Source: Stappia sediminis (GTDB lineage Bacteria > Pseudomonadota > Alphaproteobacteria > Rhizobiales > Stappiaceae). Taken from it: a DNA stretch of 64,000 nucleotides. The position numbers and the translations under genes are program-made. Below are positions 27,632 to 37,174 of this stretch, one piece after another; the first letter of the stretch is position 1; each line of letters opens with the position of its first letter. Under the pieces are notes generated by a model, which was given only the letters and a program-made list of their open reading frames with translations, searched no databases and was not told the DNA's origin. Where the stretch lies: NCBI RefSeq assembly GCF_009826895.1, contig NZ_WUMV01000003.1, positions 186,001-250,000 of the forward strand. Reading direction: 5' to 3'.

Positions 27632-29170
27632 ATGTTCGAAAGTCTGTCCGATCGCCTGAGCGGAGTGCTCGACAAGCTCACCAAGCGCGGTGCCTTGTCG
27701 GAATCCGACGTATCGGAAGCGATGCGCGAGGTTCGCCGCGCGCTGATCGAGGCGGATGTCGCGCTGCCCGTTGTCCGCTCCTTCACGGACAAGGTGAAGA
27801 ACCGCGCCGTCGGCCAGGAAGTCCTGAAGTCGGTCACCCCCGGCCAGCAGGTCGTGAAAATCGTCCACGACCAGCTCGTCGAAATGCTCGGCTCCGACGC
27901 CAAGCCGATCGATCTGGATGCGCCGGCGCCCGTTTGCATCATGATGGTTGGTCTCCAGGGCTCGGGCAAGACGACGACCACGGGCAAGATCGCCCGCCGG
28001 CTGACGGAGCGCGACAGGCGCAAGGTGCTGATGGCCTCGCTCGACACGCGCCGCCCGGCCGCGCAGGAGCAGCTGAAGGTCCTTGGCGAGCAGAACGGCG
28101 TGGACACTCTGCCGATCATCGCCGGCCAGACGCCGGTGCAGATCGCGAACCGCGCCATGACGGCGGCAAAGCTCGGCGGCTACGATGTGGTGATGCTGGA
28201 TACCGCCGGCCGCATCCACATCGACGAGCCGCTGATGGTGGAGATGGCGGAGGTCAGGAAGGCCTCCAATCCGCATGAGATCCTGCTCGTCGCGGATGCG
28301 CTCACCGGTCAGGACGCGGTCAATCTCGCTACGGCCTTCGACGAGCGTGTCGGCATCACCGGCATCGTGCTGACCCGCATGGATGGTGACGGGCGCGGCG
28401 GTGCCGCCCTTTCCATGCGCGCGGTCACCGGCAAGCCGGTCAAGCTCATCGGCACGGGCGAAAAGGCGGACGCGCTTGAGGAGTTCCATCCCTCGCGTAT
28501 CGCGGACCGTATCCTCGGCATGGGCGACATCGTCTCGCTGGTGGAAAAGGCCGCGCAGGAATTCGACGCCGACAAGGCGGCCAAGATGGCCGCCAAGATG
28601 AAGAAAGGATCCTTCGACCTGGAGGATCTGGCCGAGCAGCTCAAGCAGATGGAAAAGCTCGGCGGCATGTCCGGCATCATGGGCATGATGCCGGGTGTCG
28701 GGAAGATCAAGAAGCAGCTCGACGCCGCCAACCTGGACGACAAGGTCGTCAAGCGCCAGGTAGCCATCATCCAGTCGATGACGCCTGCCGAGCGCCGCCG
28801 GCCCGAACTCATGAAGGCCAGCCGCAAGAAGCGCGTCGCCCGTGGCTCGGGCGTGGATGTCGCCGACGTCAACAAGCTTCTCAAGATGCACCGCCAGATG
28901 GCGGACATGATGAAGCAGATGGGCAAGGGCAAGGGCCTCTTCGGCAAGCTTATGGGCGGCATGGGCGGCGGCATGCCGCAGGTCGACCCGAAGGAGATCG
29001 AAAAGCTCGCCAAGTCGGGCCAGCTTCCGGGCGGAATGCCCGGTGGTGGCGGTCTGCCGGGCGGCTTTCCGGGCGCGGGCCTGCCGTCTGGCGGCATGCC
29101 GGGGCTTCCGGGTCTGGGCGGGGCGAAAATGCCCGGCCTTCCCGGATTGGGGAAAGGGAAGAAGAAATGA
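27632..29170 (+). CDS. ffh: Signal recognition particle GTPase Ffh
   Basis: Binds signal sequences and 4.5S RNA and delivers ribosomes to FtsY at the inner membrane. The 512-residue protein has the N domain, a G domain with [15 protein letters not shown], the [11 protein letters not shown] box, DTAGR and [14 protein letters not shown], then the methionine-rich M domain ([19 protein letters not shown] and the [14 protein letters not shown]-binding helix). A ~60-residue Gly/Pro/Met-rich tail ends in GLGKGKKK. Its stop overlaps the start of the chorismate mutase gene (ATGA). The RNA gene ffs is not in this window. Confidence 0.97.
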   Translation: MFESLSDRLSGVLDKLTKRGALSESDVSEAMREVRRALIEADVALPVVRSFTDKVKNRAVGQEVLKSVTPGQQVVKIVHDQLVEMLGSDAKPIDLDAPAPVCIMMVGLQGSGKTTTTGKIARRLTERDRRKVLMASLDTRRPAAQEQLKVLGEQNGVDTLPIIAGQTPVQIANRAMTAAKLGGYDVVMLDTAGRIHIDEPLMVEMAEVRKASNPHEILLVADALTGQDAVNLATAFDERVGITGIVLTRMDGDGRGGAALSMRAVTGKPVKLIGTGEKADALEEFHPSRIADRILGMGDIVSLVEKAAQEFDADKAAKMAAKMKKGSFDLEDLAEQLKQMEKLGGMSGIMGMMPGVGKIKKQLDAANLDDKVVKRQVAIIQSMTPAERRRPELMKASRKKRVARGSGVDVADVNKLLKMHRQMADMMKQMGKGKGLFGKLMGGMGGGMPQVDPKEIEKLAKSGQLPGGMPGGGGLPGGFPGAGLPSGGMPGLPGLGGAKMPGLPGLGKGKKK

Positions 29171-29484
29171 GCACCAACGCCGAGACCCAACTCGGCCCGG
29201 ACAATCCGGCGCTCGAAGAACTCAGGGAATTGCGCGGCTCGATCGACAATATCGACGCTGCTCTCGTGCATATGCTGGCCGAAAGGTTCCGCTGCACGCA
29301 GCGCGTCGGCGTCCTGAAAGCCACCCACAATCTTCCGCCGGCCGACCCGGCACGGGAGGAACGGCAGATCGAACGCCTTCGCGATCTCGCGCACAAGGCC
29401 AATCTCGATCCCGATTTCGCCGAAAAATTCCTCAACTTCATCGTCAAGGAAGTCATTCGGCATCACGAAGCCATTCGCCGCTGA
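29167..29484 (+). CDS. Chorismate mutase, AroQ class
   Basis: 105-residue all-helical mutase converting chorismate to prephenate. The core reads LRELRGSIDNIDAALVHMLAERFRCTQRVGVLKA, with the conserved Arg near the N-terminus, Arg and Lys in the middle, and the later REERQIERLRDLA and FLNFIVKEVIRHHEAIRR helices. It is a monofunctional enzyme with no prephenate dehydratase domain. It starts inside the ffh stop codon and lies 33 bp before rpsP, an order common in Rhizobiales. Confidence 0.93.
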   Translation: MSTNAETQLGPDNPALEELRELRGSIDNIDAALVHMLAERFRCTQRVGVLKATHNLPPADPAREERQIERLRDLAHKANLDPDFAEKFLNFIVKEVIRHHEAIRR

Positions 29485-29517
29485 TCGGCGAACCGCCATT
29501 TAACAGGAGTAGACAAA

Positions 29518-29922
29518 ATGGCTCTCAAGATCCGTCTCGCACGGGGTGGCGCGAAGAAGCGCCCGTATTACCGCATTGTCGTTGCCGATGAGCGTGCGCC
29601 GCGCGACGGCCGCTTCATCGAGCGTCTGGGCACCTACAACCCGATGCTGTCGAAGGATGACGAAAAACGCGTCGAGCTTAACCTGGAGCGCATTCAGCAC
29701 TGGATCGGCCATGGCGCGCAGCCGACCGACCGTGTCCTGCGTTTCCTCGATGCCGCGGGCGTGCTGAAGCGCGAGCCGCGCAACAACCCGCAGAAGGCGG
29801 AGCTCGGCCAGAAGGCCAAGGAGCGCCTGGAAGAAAAGCGCCAGAAGGCTGAAGACGCGGCTGCCGCTGCCGAGGAAGCTGCCGCCGAACCTGCGGCCTC
29901 CGAGGAAGCCGCTGCGGAATAG
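29518..29922 (+). CDS. rpsP: Ribosomal protein S16 with long Ala/Glu-rich tail
   Basis: Small-subunit protein needed for 30S assembly. The first ~85 residues ([49 protein letters not shown]) are typical S16. Residues about 90-134 form a charged helix-like and then Ala/Glu-rich low-complexity tail, making the protein 134 instead of about 82-90 residues. AGGAG precedes the ATG. The TAG stop codon at 29920-29922 is formed by the left end of a MITE-like element that abuts the gene. Confidence 0.97.
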   Translation: MALKIRLARGGAKKRPYYRIVVADERAPRDGRFIERLGTYNPMLSKDDEKRVELNLERIQHWIGHGAQPTDRVLRFLDAAGVLKREPRNNPQKAELGQKAKERLEEKRQKAEDAAAAAEEAAAEPAASEEAAAE

Positions 29923-30190
29923 GGTCTATTGGGATTCAGGATTTGGAGCGTGGTATGAATGAAAATCGTTCAGCTTCAGGAGCAGGACTGCCGGAAGGGC
30001 CTCCCCCTTTCAAGGTCCTGCGACGCAAAGATGGGCGATTTTCGTCATATCCCTTCGGGACGCGGCGGATTTCGGCTCTGAATGCGTTGAAGAGCCCTTG
30101 TGGTGGAATACACCACTGCGGTCACTTCGCCTGTTCAGATTCGAAATCCGTCACGCGCCACGCCCGAAACCTGATTTCCAACAGACCCTA
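29920..30190. mobile_element. MITE-like element, copy 1 (271 bp)
   Basis: Non-autonomous element with ~33-bp imperfect terminal inverted repeats: left end TAGGGTCTATTGGGATTCAG, right end read inward TAGGGTCTGTTGGAAATCAG. A second copy of identical length lies at 47952-48222, with about 88% identity by hand count. There is no transposase. TA dinucleotides bound both ends. It carries a 78-codon open frame (29955-30191) ending in the right terminal repeat, and an internal hairpin GTGGTG-GAATA-CACCAC. It sits between rpsP and rimM. Confidence 0.85.
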
Positions 30191-30234
30191 ACCTGCGATG
30201 CGGCGCCGGTTTCTTTTAGAGGGAACGTCCGGGC

Positions 30235-30771
30235 ATGAGTAAAGCAAGTGCCCGGATCGCCATCGCGCGCATCGGCGCCGCCCACGGCATTCGGGGCGAA
30301 GTGCGGATCAAGCCCTATGGGGATGATCCGCTTGCCCTTGCCGACTACGGGCCGCTTTCCACGAAAGATGGCTCGAAGAGCTTCGAAATTCTGGGCCTTC
30401 GCCCGCAGAAGTCCGTCGTCATCGCCCGTCTGAAGGGCGTGAACGACCGCAATGCGGCGGAGGCGCTGAACGGCGTGGAACTCTATGTCGCGCGGGACGC
30501 GCTTCCCGAACCCGAAGAGGAAGACGAGTTCTACCATGCCGATCTGATCGGCTTGGCAGCGGTCGATACCGGTGGCGCCGAACTCGGCACTATCGCGACG
30601 GTGCCCAATTTCGGCGCGGGCGATCTTCTTGAGATTGCGCCGAAGGGCGGCCGCTCGTTCTATGTTCCCTTCACGCGCGAATTCGTGCCGACGGTCGACA
30701 TCGCCTCGGGCCGCGTCGTCGTCGCCCTGCCGGATGGCTATCTGTCCGAAAGCGATGAAGACAGAGCCTGA
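30235..30771 (+). CDS. rimM: Ribosome maturation factor RimM
   Basis: Helps assemble the 30S head, partly through ribosomal protein S19. The 178-residue protein has the RimM barrel N-terminus (IARIGAAHGIRGEVRIKPYGDDP), the central EFYHADLIGLAAVDTGG motif, and the PRC-barrel C-terminus (GAGDLLEIAPKGGRSFYVPFTREFVPTVD). The final residues overlap the convergent VanZ-family gene by 34 bp. In most bacteria rimM is followed directly by trmD; here an antisense gene intervenes. Confidence 0.95.
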   Translation: MSKASARIAIARIGAAHGIRGEVRIKPYGDDPLALADYGPLSTKDGSKSFEILGLRPQKSVVIARLKGVNDRNAAEALNGVELYVARDALPEPEEEDEFYHADLIGLAAVDTGGAELGTIATVPNFGAGDLLEIAPKGGRSFYVPFTREFVPTVDIASGRVVVALPDGYLSESDEDRA

Positions 30772-31202
30772 CTTCCAGGCATATCTGCGATGGTGTTGCC
30801 GGTTGCGGCGGCTTTCACTTCGGAACGGACAAGCGCGATCGCGACGGCAACGGCGGCAATGCCGATGGTATTGGCGCCCGCATCAAGCATGGAAGCGTGA
30901 TGATGCGGCAAGACACCTTGTATCCCTTCCCCGATCAGCCCGAGGATGAGGACCGTGATCGCGGAAACGCGCAGCCTGCAGGAAAACAGGGCGTGAATCG
31001 CGAGCGTCAGAAGCCCGAAGAACAGGATGTGCTGCACCTTGTCGTAGGGTTGGTCGAAACCGGCGTTGAAGACAAGGCCCATGCAGATCCCATAGACAGC
31101 TAGTGCCGCTGCAGGAAGCGCGCGCCACGGCGTTGGCTTAAATCCGAGCTGGCGAAGCCATGCGCTGATGGTGTGATGTTTTTCTTCGCGTGCCGACTGC
31201 AC
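30738..31202 (-). CDS. VanZ-family membrane protein
   Basis: 154-residue protein with about four hydrophobic segments (AALAVYGICMGLVFNAGF, HILFFGLLTLAIHALF, AITVLILGLIGEGIQGV, GANTIGIAAVAVAIALV). The DKVQHILFFGLLT and the Glu in GEGIQG followed by LPHHHASMLDAGANTIG are typical of the VanZ-like family, whose members are membrane proteins of largely unknown role. The likely start is GTG at 31202 with AAAGG upstream. It is inserted antisense between rimM and trmD, and its 3' end lies inside rimM. Confidence 0.8.
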   Translation of the reverse strand: MQSAREEKHHTISAWLRQLGFKPTPWRALPAAALAVYGICMGLVFNAGFDQPYDKVQHILFFGLLTLAIHALFSCRLRVSAITVLILGLIGEGIQGVLPHHHASMLDAGANTIGIAAVAVAIALVRSEVKAAATGNTIADMPGSQALSSSLSDR

Positions 31203-31304
31203 AATTGGGCCTTTCGGAATTTGGCTGGATATTTAAAGTGCTGCCGAATTCCTTAAGGTCCCGTTTCAAATTCGTTTTCGGGTCGTTCTGACAGGATCGC
31301 TGAA

Positions 31305-32006
31305 ATGCCGTTTGCCGCCACCGTGCTGACGCTTTATCCGGACATGTTTCCAGGTCCGCTCGGCCACAGCCTGTCGGGCCGGGCGCTGGAAAAGGAGATC
31401 TGGAGCCTGGAAACGGTTCAGATCCGGGATTTCGCGGCTGACAAGCATCGCAGTGTCGACGATACGCCTGCGGGTGGCGGCGCGGGCATGGTCCTGCGGC
31501 CGGATATTCTGGCAAAGGCTATCGATCATGCGAGCCCGGTATCCGACAACCGCCCGAGGCTGCTCATGTCTCCGCGCGGGCGTCCGCTCGATCAGGCCTA
31601 TGTGCGTCGGTTGAGCGAGGGGCCGGGCGCGGTGATCGTCTGCGGCCGTTTCGAAGGCGTGGACGAGCGTGTGATCGAGGCGCGAAATCTCATTGAGGTT
31701 TCAATCGGAGATTACGTGCTTTCAGGCGGCGAGCTTGGCGCCATGGTGCTGCTCGACGCGGTGGTGCGCATTCTGCCGGGTGTGATGGGCAATCGGGAGA
31801 GCGGCGAGAGCGAAAGTTTCGAGACGGGTCTTCTCGAGCACCCGCAATATACCAGGCCGCAGGATTTCGAGGGCAAGGCGATCCCCGAAATCCTGACCTC
31901 CGGCGATCACGGCAGGATCGCGGCGTGGCGCAAGGCGCGTGCGGAAGAGATCACGCGGGCCCGCCGCCCGGATCTTTACCGCAGCTACCGTGAAGAAGAA
32001 GAATAA
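31305..32006 (+). CDS. trmD: tRNA (guanine-37 N1)-methyltransferase TrmD
   Basis: SAM-dependent methylation of G37, preventing frameshifts. The 233-residue SPOUT-fold protein has [20 protein letters not shown], the conserved [30 protein letters not shown], and the knot segment [30 protein letters not shown]. The start ATG at 31305 is preceded by ACAGGA. Together with rplS it continues the rpsP-rimM-trmD-rplS gene order. A 237-bp gap separates it from rplS. Confidence 0.97.
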   Translation: MPFAATVLTLYPDMFPGPLGHSLSGRALEKEIWSLETVQIRDFAADKHRSVDDTPAGGGAGMVLRPDILAKAIDHASPVSDNRPRLLMSPRGRPLDQAYVRRLSEGPGAVIVCGRFEGVDERVIEARNLIEVSIGDYVLSGGELGAMVLLDAVVRILPGVMGNRESGESESFETGLLEHPQYTRPQDFEGKAIPEILTSGDHGRIAAWRKARAEEITRARRPDLYRSYREEEE

Positions 32007-32243
32007 GCGCGCATTTTCTGCCATTTTGGGCATGACATTTGGCGGCAGTTGGGTTATCACCCTCGCCGAAACGGGTTCGGATGTGGGCCGCGTGGCGTTT
32101 TCTTGTGCCCCGCCGGCTGATCGATCGGACCGATGGATACCGATAAATTCAGGCATTCAGCCATAAAATCCGGTGAATTCGCCCCTGCGGCCTGACCGTA
32201 TGCGGACGCTCTGACCGGTCGAAGAACCGAGAAGGTAAGAGCC

Positions 32244-32735
32244 ATGAACATCATCGATCAGCTCAACGCCGAGGAAATGGCGAAGATTGATTCCATCCGC
32301 AAGCTGCCGGATTTCTCTCCGGGCGACACGCTGCGGGTGAATGTGAAGGTTACGGAAGGCAACCGCACCCGTACCCAGGCTTTCGAGGGCGTATGCATCG
32401 CGCGTTCGGGCGCCGGTTTCGACGAGAACTTCACCGTCCGCAAGATTTCCTATGGCGAAGGCGTGGAGCGTGTTTTCCCGGTCTTCTCGCCGCTCGTGGA
32501 AGGTGTCGAGGTTGTCCGTCGCGGTAAGGTTCGCCGCGCGAAGCTTTATTACCTGCGCAGCCGCCGCGGCAAGTCCGCGCGTATCGCCGAGGCGACCAAC
32601 GTGCGCGCCCGCCGTCTCAACGACGCGACGAAGGCCGAGGTTGCTGCCGCCAAGGCTGCGCTTGAGGCCGAAAAGGCCGCTGCCAGGGAAGCGGCTGCCG
32701 CCGAGGCCGCGGCTGCGGAGGCAAGCGCCGAATAA
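32244..32735 (+). CDS. rplS: Ribosomal protein L19 with Ala/Glu-rich tail
   Basis: 50S protein at the subunit interface. The typical core occupies residues 1 to about 118 ([76 protein letters not shown]). A 40-residue Ala/Glu-rich helical-looking extension brings the total to 163. The similar extension of S16 from the same gene series is notable. GAGAAGG lies upstream of the ATG. Confidence 0.97.
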   Translation: MNIIDQLNAEEMAKIDSIRKLPDFSPGDTLRVNVKVTEGNRTRTQAFEGVCIARSGAGFDENFTVRKISYGEGVERVFPVFSPLVEGVEVVRRGKVRRAKLYYLRSRRGKSARIAEATNVRARRLNDATKAEVAAAKAALEAEKAAAREAAAAEAAAAEASAE

Positions 32736-32779
32736 GATCGGCGCGCGTCCATAGCGCATTTGCTTTTCGAGTGATGATG

Positions 32780-32804
32780 AGGCGGCCCCACGGGTCGCCT
32801 TATT
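32780..32804 (+). terminator. Probable terminator after rplS
   Basis: AGGCGGCCC and GGGTCGCCT form a nine-pair stem (one G-T) around a CAC loop, followed by the short tail tatt. It lies 45 bp downstream of the rplS stop. The poor T-run makes it a weak intrinsic terminator. Confidence 0.55.
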
Positions 32805-33085
32805 CGTATCTGCGGGCGGCTGAAATTGGCTGCCGTGCTTGACCGGCGGGACGTTTCTGCGTCATTGAATGCGGCATATTCTTTTCTGACTGAATGGAAC
32901 GGCGGGCCAATGTGCTGGACGGCTGAAATGGGGACGAAACGGGACGCGGGCGTAATGGCCGCTCCGCTTCGCCGCGTCGTCCTTCAGGATCGCCGCCGCC
33001 TGCCCTGGCGCTTTCACGCCCGCCTCAGCGCTGCGCACGGCCTGCAATACGGCATCTGACGCCGTCCACCCCGGCCTGCTGCTCC
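32805..33085. other. Gene-free stretch between rplS and leuC
   Basis: The rplS-leuC gap is 400 bp. Apart from the terminator at its start and the promoter at its end I see nothing convincing. Short frames of 77 codons (plus) and 93 codons (minus) have no recognisable domain and no good ribosome binding site, and no leucine-rich leader peptide is visible. Confidence 0.4.
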
Positions 33086-33113
33086 TTGACGCGAAGTGAG
33101 CGCGGCCTATCCC
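33086..33113 (+). promoter_or_regulatory. Candidate sigma-70 promoter for leuC
   Basis: TTGACG at 33086-33091 and TATCCC at 33108-33113 with a 16-bp spacer. Transcription would start about 15 bp before the leuC ATG, whose ribosome binding site CAGGAGA is at about 33123. Confidence 0.45.
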
Positions 33114-33135
33114 TACAGAATTCAGGAGACATCCG

Positions 33136-34548
33136 ATGAGCAAGCCAAAAACGCTTTACGACAAGATCTTCGACGCCCATGTCGTCGACACCCAGGAAGA
33201 CGGCACGAGCCTTCTTTATATCGACCGCCATCTCGTTCACGAGGTGACGAGCCCGCAGGCCTTCGAGGGGCTTCGCATGTCGGGTCGCAAGGTGCGCCAG
33301 CCCGGCCGCACGCTCGCCGTCGTCGACCATAACGTGCCGACGACCGACCGTTCGCACGGCATCGACGATCCGGAAAGCGCGCTGCAGGTTCAAACGCTCG
33401 CCAACAATGCCGGCGAGTTCGATATCGAGTACTACAACGAGACCGACAAGCGTCAGGGTATCGTTCACATCGTCGGCCCGGAACAGGGCTTCACCCTGCC
33501 CGGCATGACGATCGTCTGCGGCGACAGCCACACCTCCACCCATGGCGCTTTCGGCGCGCTGGCGCATGGCATCGGCACGTCCGAGGTGGAACATGTTCTC
33601 GCCACCCAGACGCTGATCCAGCGCAAGGCGAAGAACATGCGCGTCGTCGTCGACGGCAAGCTGCCGGAAGGCGTCACCGCGAAGGACATCATCCTCGCCA
33701 TCATCGGCGAGATCGGCACCGCGGGCGGCACGGGCCATGTGATCGAATATGCGGGCGAGGCGATCCGCGCGCTGTCGGTGGAAGGCCGCATGACGGTCTG
33801 CAACATGTCGATCGAGGGTGGCGCGCGCGCCGGCCTCATCGCGCCGGACGAAAAGACCTATGCCTATCTGGAGGGCCGTCCGAAGGCGCCGAAGGGCGAG
33901 GCCTGGGAGATGGCGAAGGCCTATTGGCAGACGCTGTTTTCCGACGAGGGCGCTGTCTTCGACAAGGAAATCCGCCTCGATGCGGCGAACCTTCCGCCGA
34001 TCGTCACCTGGGGCTCTTCTCCGGAAGATGTCGTTTCCGTCACCGGCGTCGTGCCCGACCCCGATCAGATCGAGGACGAGAATCGCCGCGCGTCGAAGCA
34101 TCGCGCGCTGAAGTACATGGGCCTGACGGCCGGTACGAAGATCACCGATATCGCGCTCGACAAGGTCTTCATCGGTTCCTGCACCAATGGCCGCATCGAG
34201 GATCTGCGCGAGGCGGCGAAGGTGATCGAGGGGCGCCGCGTCGCGGAAACCGTCGATGCCATGGTGGTTCCCGGTTCCGGCCTCGTGAAGGAGCAGGCCG
34301 AGGCCGAGGGCCTCGACAAGGTCTTCAAGGACGCGGGTTTCGACTGGCGTGAGCCGGGCTGCTCCATGTGCCTTGCCATGAATGCGGACAAGTTGAAGCC
34401 GGGCGAGCGTTGCGCGTCGACCTCGAACCGCAATTTCGAGGGCCGCCAGGGCTTCAAGGGGCGCACCCATCTGGTCTCGCCGGCCATGGCGGCGGCGGCG
34501 GCTATCGCCGGGCACTTCGTCGATATCCGCGAGTGGGATCGCGGCTGA
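33136..34548 (+). CDS. leuC: 3-isopropylmalate dehydratase large subunit LeuC
   Basis: Aconitase-family enzyme that, with LeuD, isomerises isopropylmalate in leucine synthesis. The 470-residue protein has [25 protein letters not shown], and the three 4Fe-4S cysteines in FIGSCTNGR and [10 protein letters not shown]. The [15 protein letters not shown] motif follows. The length is normal. The small-subunit gene leuD is not in this window, so the two subunits are encoded apart, as is common in rhizobia. Confidence 0.97.
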   Translation: MSKPKTLYDKIFDAHVVDTQEDGTSLLYIDRHLVHEVTSPQAFEGLRMSGRKVRQPGRTLAVVDHNVPTTDRSHGIDDPESALQVQTLANNAGEFDIEYYNETDKRQGIVHIVGPEQGFTLPGMTIVCGDSHTSTHGAFGALAHGIGTSEVEHVLATQTLIQRKAKNMRVVVDGKLPEGVTAKDIILAIIGEIGTAGGTGHVIEYAGEAIRALSVEGRMTVCNMSIEGGARAGLIAPDEKTYAYLEGRPKAPKGEAWEMAKAYWQTLFSDEGAVFDKEIRLDAANLPPIVTWGSSPEDVVSVTGVVPDPDQIEDENRRASKHRALKYMGLTAGTKITDIALDKVFIGSCTNGRIEDLREAAKVIEGRRVAETVDAMVVPGSGLVKEQAEAEGLDKVFKDAGFDWREPGCSMCLAMNADKLKPGERCASTSNRNFEGRQGFKGRTHLVSPAMAAAAAIAGHFVDIREWDRG

Positions 34549-34620
34549 ACGCGGGTGCGGACTGGCCGGTGATTCGTTTTCGCCGTCGGCACTGGCCCGC
34601 AAATCATGAAACAAATCGTG

Positions 34621-34650
34621 AAGGGCGTCCGAGAGGGCGCCCTTTTCTTT
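34621..34650 (+). terminator. Intrinsic terminator after leuC
   Basis: AAGGGCGTCC pairs with GGGCGCCCTT (one G-T pair) around a GAGA loop, followed by TTCTTTT. It lies 72 bp downstream of leuC. The rest of the 348-bp gap up to 34896 shows no gene. Confidence 0.8.
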
Positions 34651-34896
34651 TGCCGAATAAACATCCGATCCGGCTGGAAAGCCGGCTTCGGCCGCCAAAT
34701 CAATGGCTTTGCCGGCTTTCTGGAGATCCGGGCGCCAGTGCGGGGCGTATGCCTTGGTGCGAGTAATGGCTTCACAAGAGTGTCACCATCGCTCTACAAT
34801 ATGCGTGCAACTCATCAAGGTGGATCCTGAGACCGGCCTTTTTCGCGACCTGGCCGATCGAGATCGGGCCTTCGAACCGGCATGAGGAGCTATGGA

Positions 34897-35454
34897 GTGA
34901 ACGTCGCGCTTTCTCCAGGCGCCCACCCGGCGCTGGTGCTTAACGCGGACTACAGACCGCTAAGCTACTATCCGCTGTCGCTCTGGTCGTGGCAGGACGC
35001 CGTCAAGGCTGTGTTTCTCGACCGGGTCAACATCGTCTCCGAATACGATGTGGTCGCCCGAAGTCCGAGTTCCGAATTCCGGCTGCCCAGCGTCGTTTCC
35101 CTGCGAAGTTTCATCAAGCCTTCCCGCCACCCCGCGTTCACGCGGTTCAACGTCTTTCTTCGTGACAGGTTCCAGTGCCAGTATTGCGGCACGCGAGAGG
35201 ACCTGACTTTCGATCATCTGGTTCCCCGTTCCCGTGGCGGCCAGACCACCTGGCAGAACGTGATAACCGCCTGCAGCCCTTGCAATCTTCGCAAGGCCAA
35301 CAAGTCCTGCTCGGACATCAACATGTGGCCCCGCCATATGCCGTTTGCGCCCACGGTTCACGACCTTCACAACAACGGCCGGTTGTTTCCGCCGAACTAC
35401 CTGCACGACAGCTGGCTTGACTTCCTTTATTGGGATACCGAACTCGAGCCGTAA
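34897..35454 (+). CDS. HNH endonuclease family protein
   Basis: 185-residue protein with a C-terminal HNH/zinc-finger nuclease domain: CQYCGTREDLTFDHLVPRSRGG, then NVITACSPCNLRKANKS. The two CxxC pairs can bind zinc and the Asp-His pair is the catalytic site. The first ~90 residues (GAHPALVLNADYRPLSYYPLSLWSWQDAVKAVFLDRVNIVSEYD) are typical of a chromosomal HNH family of uncharacterised role in alphaproteobacteria. I prefer the GTG at 34897, with GAGGAG eight bases upstream, over the ATG at 34882, whose own codon precedes that site. It is probably not part of a restriction system, since no methylase is adjacent. Confidence 0.85.
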   Translation: MNVALSPGAHPALVLNADYRPLSYYPLSLWSWQDAVKAVFLDRVNIVSEYDVVARSPSSEFRLPSVVSLRSFIKPSRHPAFTRFNVFLRDRFQCQYCGTREDLTFDHLVPRSRGGQTTWQNVITACSPCNLRKANKSCSDINMWPRHMPFAPTVHDLHNNGRLFPPNYLHDSWLDFLYWDTELEP

Positions 35455-35701
35455 CCCCAAGTTTCTTTTATTCGGTTAATTGTTCTTAAACCCTTTCAGA
35501 AGAATTGGCTTCCGCAGCGCCAGTTCTTAACACTTTTCGGCCGCGATAATGGCATTCTACCAGCAATGGCAATGTAACGTTGTCGGATCATCAAGCGTTC
35601 GGCTGTTTTTGTCTGTACGCATACAAGTTGATCCTTTGTAGTGTGTTGGCGTCTTTCTCGCTTCTGGGTTGCGAAGGGCGCCGGGGCTGGAGAAATAAGT
35701 C

Positions 35702-37099
35702 ATGTCTTGGCGGAAAAAAGCTGACGGATGGAACGGAGCCAGGGGAGTGTTCCTCAGGTTCCGGCGAGACAGGCGCGGCGGCGTTCTTCCCCTTTTCGGT
35801 CTCGTCTTCATCATCACCACTGTCATGGTCGGCGCGGCCATCGATATCGGCAGGGCGGTGAACCAGAAGCGGTCGTTGGCGCGCGGCCTCGACGCGGCCA
35901 TGCTTGCGGTTGCGCGCGAGCTTTCGGTCAAAAACATGACGGCCGCGGAAGTCCAGCAATATGTCGATGAGTTCTATCAGGATTTCTTCGACGCGAACTC
36001 CGAGAAATCGTCGGGAAGCGACGCGAAGATCTTTCTCGACCCGCCGGTGATCGATACGGAAAAGCGTCAGATAGACGTTTCCGCCCGCACGGAAATTCCG
36101 ACGTATTTCATCAGCATCGCCGGCATCGGTCCCGAAAAGCTGACGATGAGCGTCAGCGCCCAGGCCACCTACCCCAAGAGCGTCGAGATCGCCATGGTCG
36201 TCGACGTGACCGGTTCCATGGCCTCCAGCGGCAAGATCGACGCGTTGCGCGATGCGGCGACGGATTTCGTCAACATCCTGATTCCGCCGGAAGCCGCGGC
36301 GGCCAACGAAAAGGTGCGCATTGCGCTAGTGCCCTACAGCACGGGCGTGAATATCGGCACGGCACGCGCGACCCTTGCGACCGGCGGCTGGAACGCGTCT
36401 CGCGAATCGTTCGAATACTGCGCGTCCGAGCGTGGCGGCCCGCAGGCTGCCACCGACGCGAGCTACGCGACAGCGCCCGTCGGGCCGGGCACGGTTCGTT
36501 CGGGCTGGAAGAAGGGATACCGCAAGAGCGGCTCAAGCCTTTACTCGAGCTCGGACTATATCTGCCCTGAATCCCCCCTGCTGCCGCTGACGCTCGATCC
36601 GGGCGGCGCGGGCGTGTCGGGCTCGCTCCTGCACACGATCAACAATCTGCAGGCCAAGGGCTATACGGCCGGCGCGACGGGCATCACCTGGGGCTGGTAT
36701 GCCCTTTCGGAGAACTGGTCTTCGCTCTGGCCGGCCGACAGCAAGCCGGCGGCCAACTCCGACGAGCGCGTGCTGAAATACCTGATCGTGATGACGGATG
36801 GCGATTTCAACACGATCTTCGGTCCGACGACGCACTACGGCACGGACTATGACTGGATGGCGCAGAACAACTCCTACGAAGCCCGCCAGCGTGCCCTCGC
36901 CCTGTGCGATTCGATCAAACAGAACACGTATATCCGCGTCATCACGATCGGTTTCCAGATCGGCAGCACGCAGAAGGCGATGATGCAGGATTGCGCGACA
37001 TCCGCGAAGGACTACCACAACGCAGAAAACAACGCCGAGCTGCGCGAGAAGTTCCAGAAGATCGCGCTGCAGATCAAGAAGACCTATCTGTCGCGTTGA
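35702..37099 (+). CDS. TadG-like pilus-assembly protein with von Willebrand A domain
   Basis: 465-residue protein. The N-terminal RRDRRGGVLPLFGLVFIITTVMVGAAIDIGRA segment is the TadE/TadG-type membrane anchor, cytoplasmic side first. A periplasmic vWA domain follows from about residue 160: the metal-binding motif is AMVVDVTGSMASSGKI (DxTxS form), and LIVMTDGDFNT is the late Asp. A Ser/Gly/Cys-rich insertion separates the two. Proteins of this type belong to the Flp/Tad pilus machinery or to surface adhesion, but no other tad genes are adjacent, so it is an orphan. Confidence 0.85.
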   Translation: MSWRKKADGWNGARGVFLRFRRDRRGGVLPLFGLVFIITTVMVGAAIDIGRAVNQKRSLARGLDAAMLAVARELSVKNMTAAEVQQYVDEFYQDFFDANSEKSSGSDAKIFLDPPVIDTEKRQIDVSARTEIPTYFISIAGIGPEKLTMSVSAQATYPKSVEIAMVVDVTGSMASSGKIDALRDAATDFVNILIPPEAAAANEKVRIALVPYSTGVNIGTARATLATGGWNASRESFEYCASERGGPQAATDASYATAPVGPGTVRSGWKKGYRKSGSSLYSSSDYICPESPLLPLTLDPGGAGVSGSLLHTINNLQAKGYTAGATGITWGWYALSENWSSLWPADSKPAANSDERVLKYLIVMTDGDFNTIFGPTTHYGTDYDWMAQNNSYEARQRALALCDSIKQNTYIRVITIGFQIGSTQKAMMQDCATSAKDYHNAENNAELREKFQKIALQIKKTYLSR

Positions 37100-37122
37100 T
37101 CGGTCAGGCGTTTCGTGGATTG

Positions 37123-37148
37123 AAAAAGGGGCCGGATGGCCCCTTTTT
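37123..37148. terminator. Bidirectional terminator between the TadG-like gene and acsA
   Basis: AAAAAGGGGCC and GGCCCCTTTTT form a perfect 11-bp stem around a GGAT loop. The A-run and T-run on either side let it act for both convergent genes (stops at 37099 and 37175). Confidence 0.85.
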
Positions 37149-37174
37149 CATTTTGCCGGTGGCGTGATAACCGC

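Noticed and set aside
33025-34698. 557-codon minus-strand frame over leuC
   Set aside because: Antisense shadow of leuC; low-complexity Arg/Ala translation.
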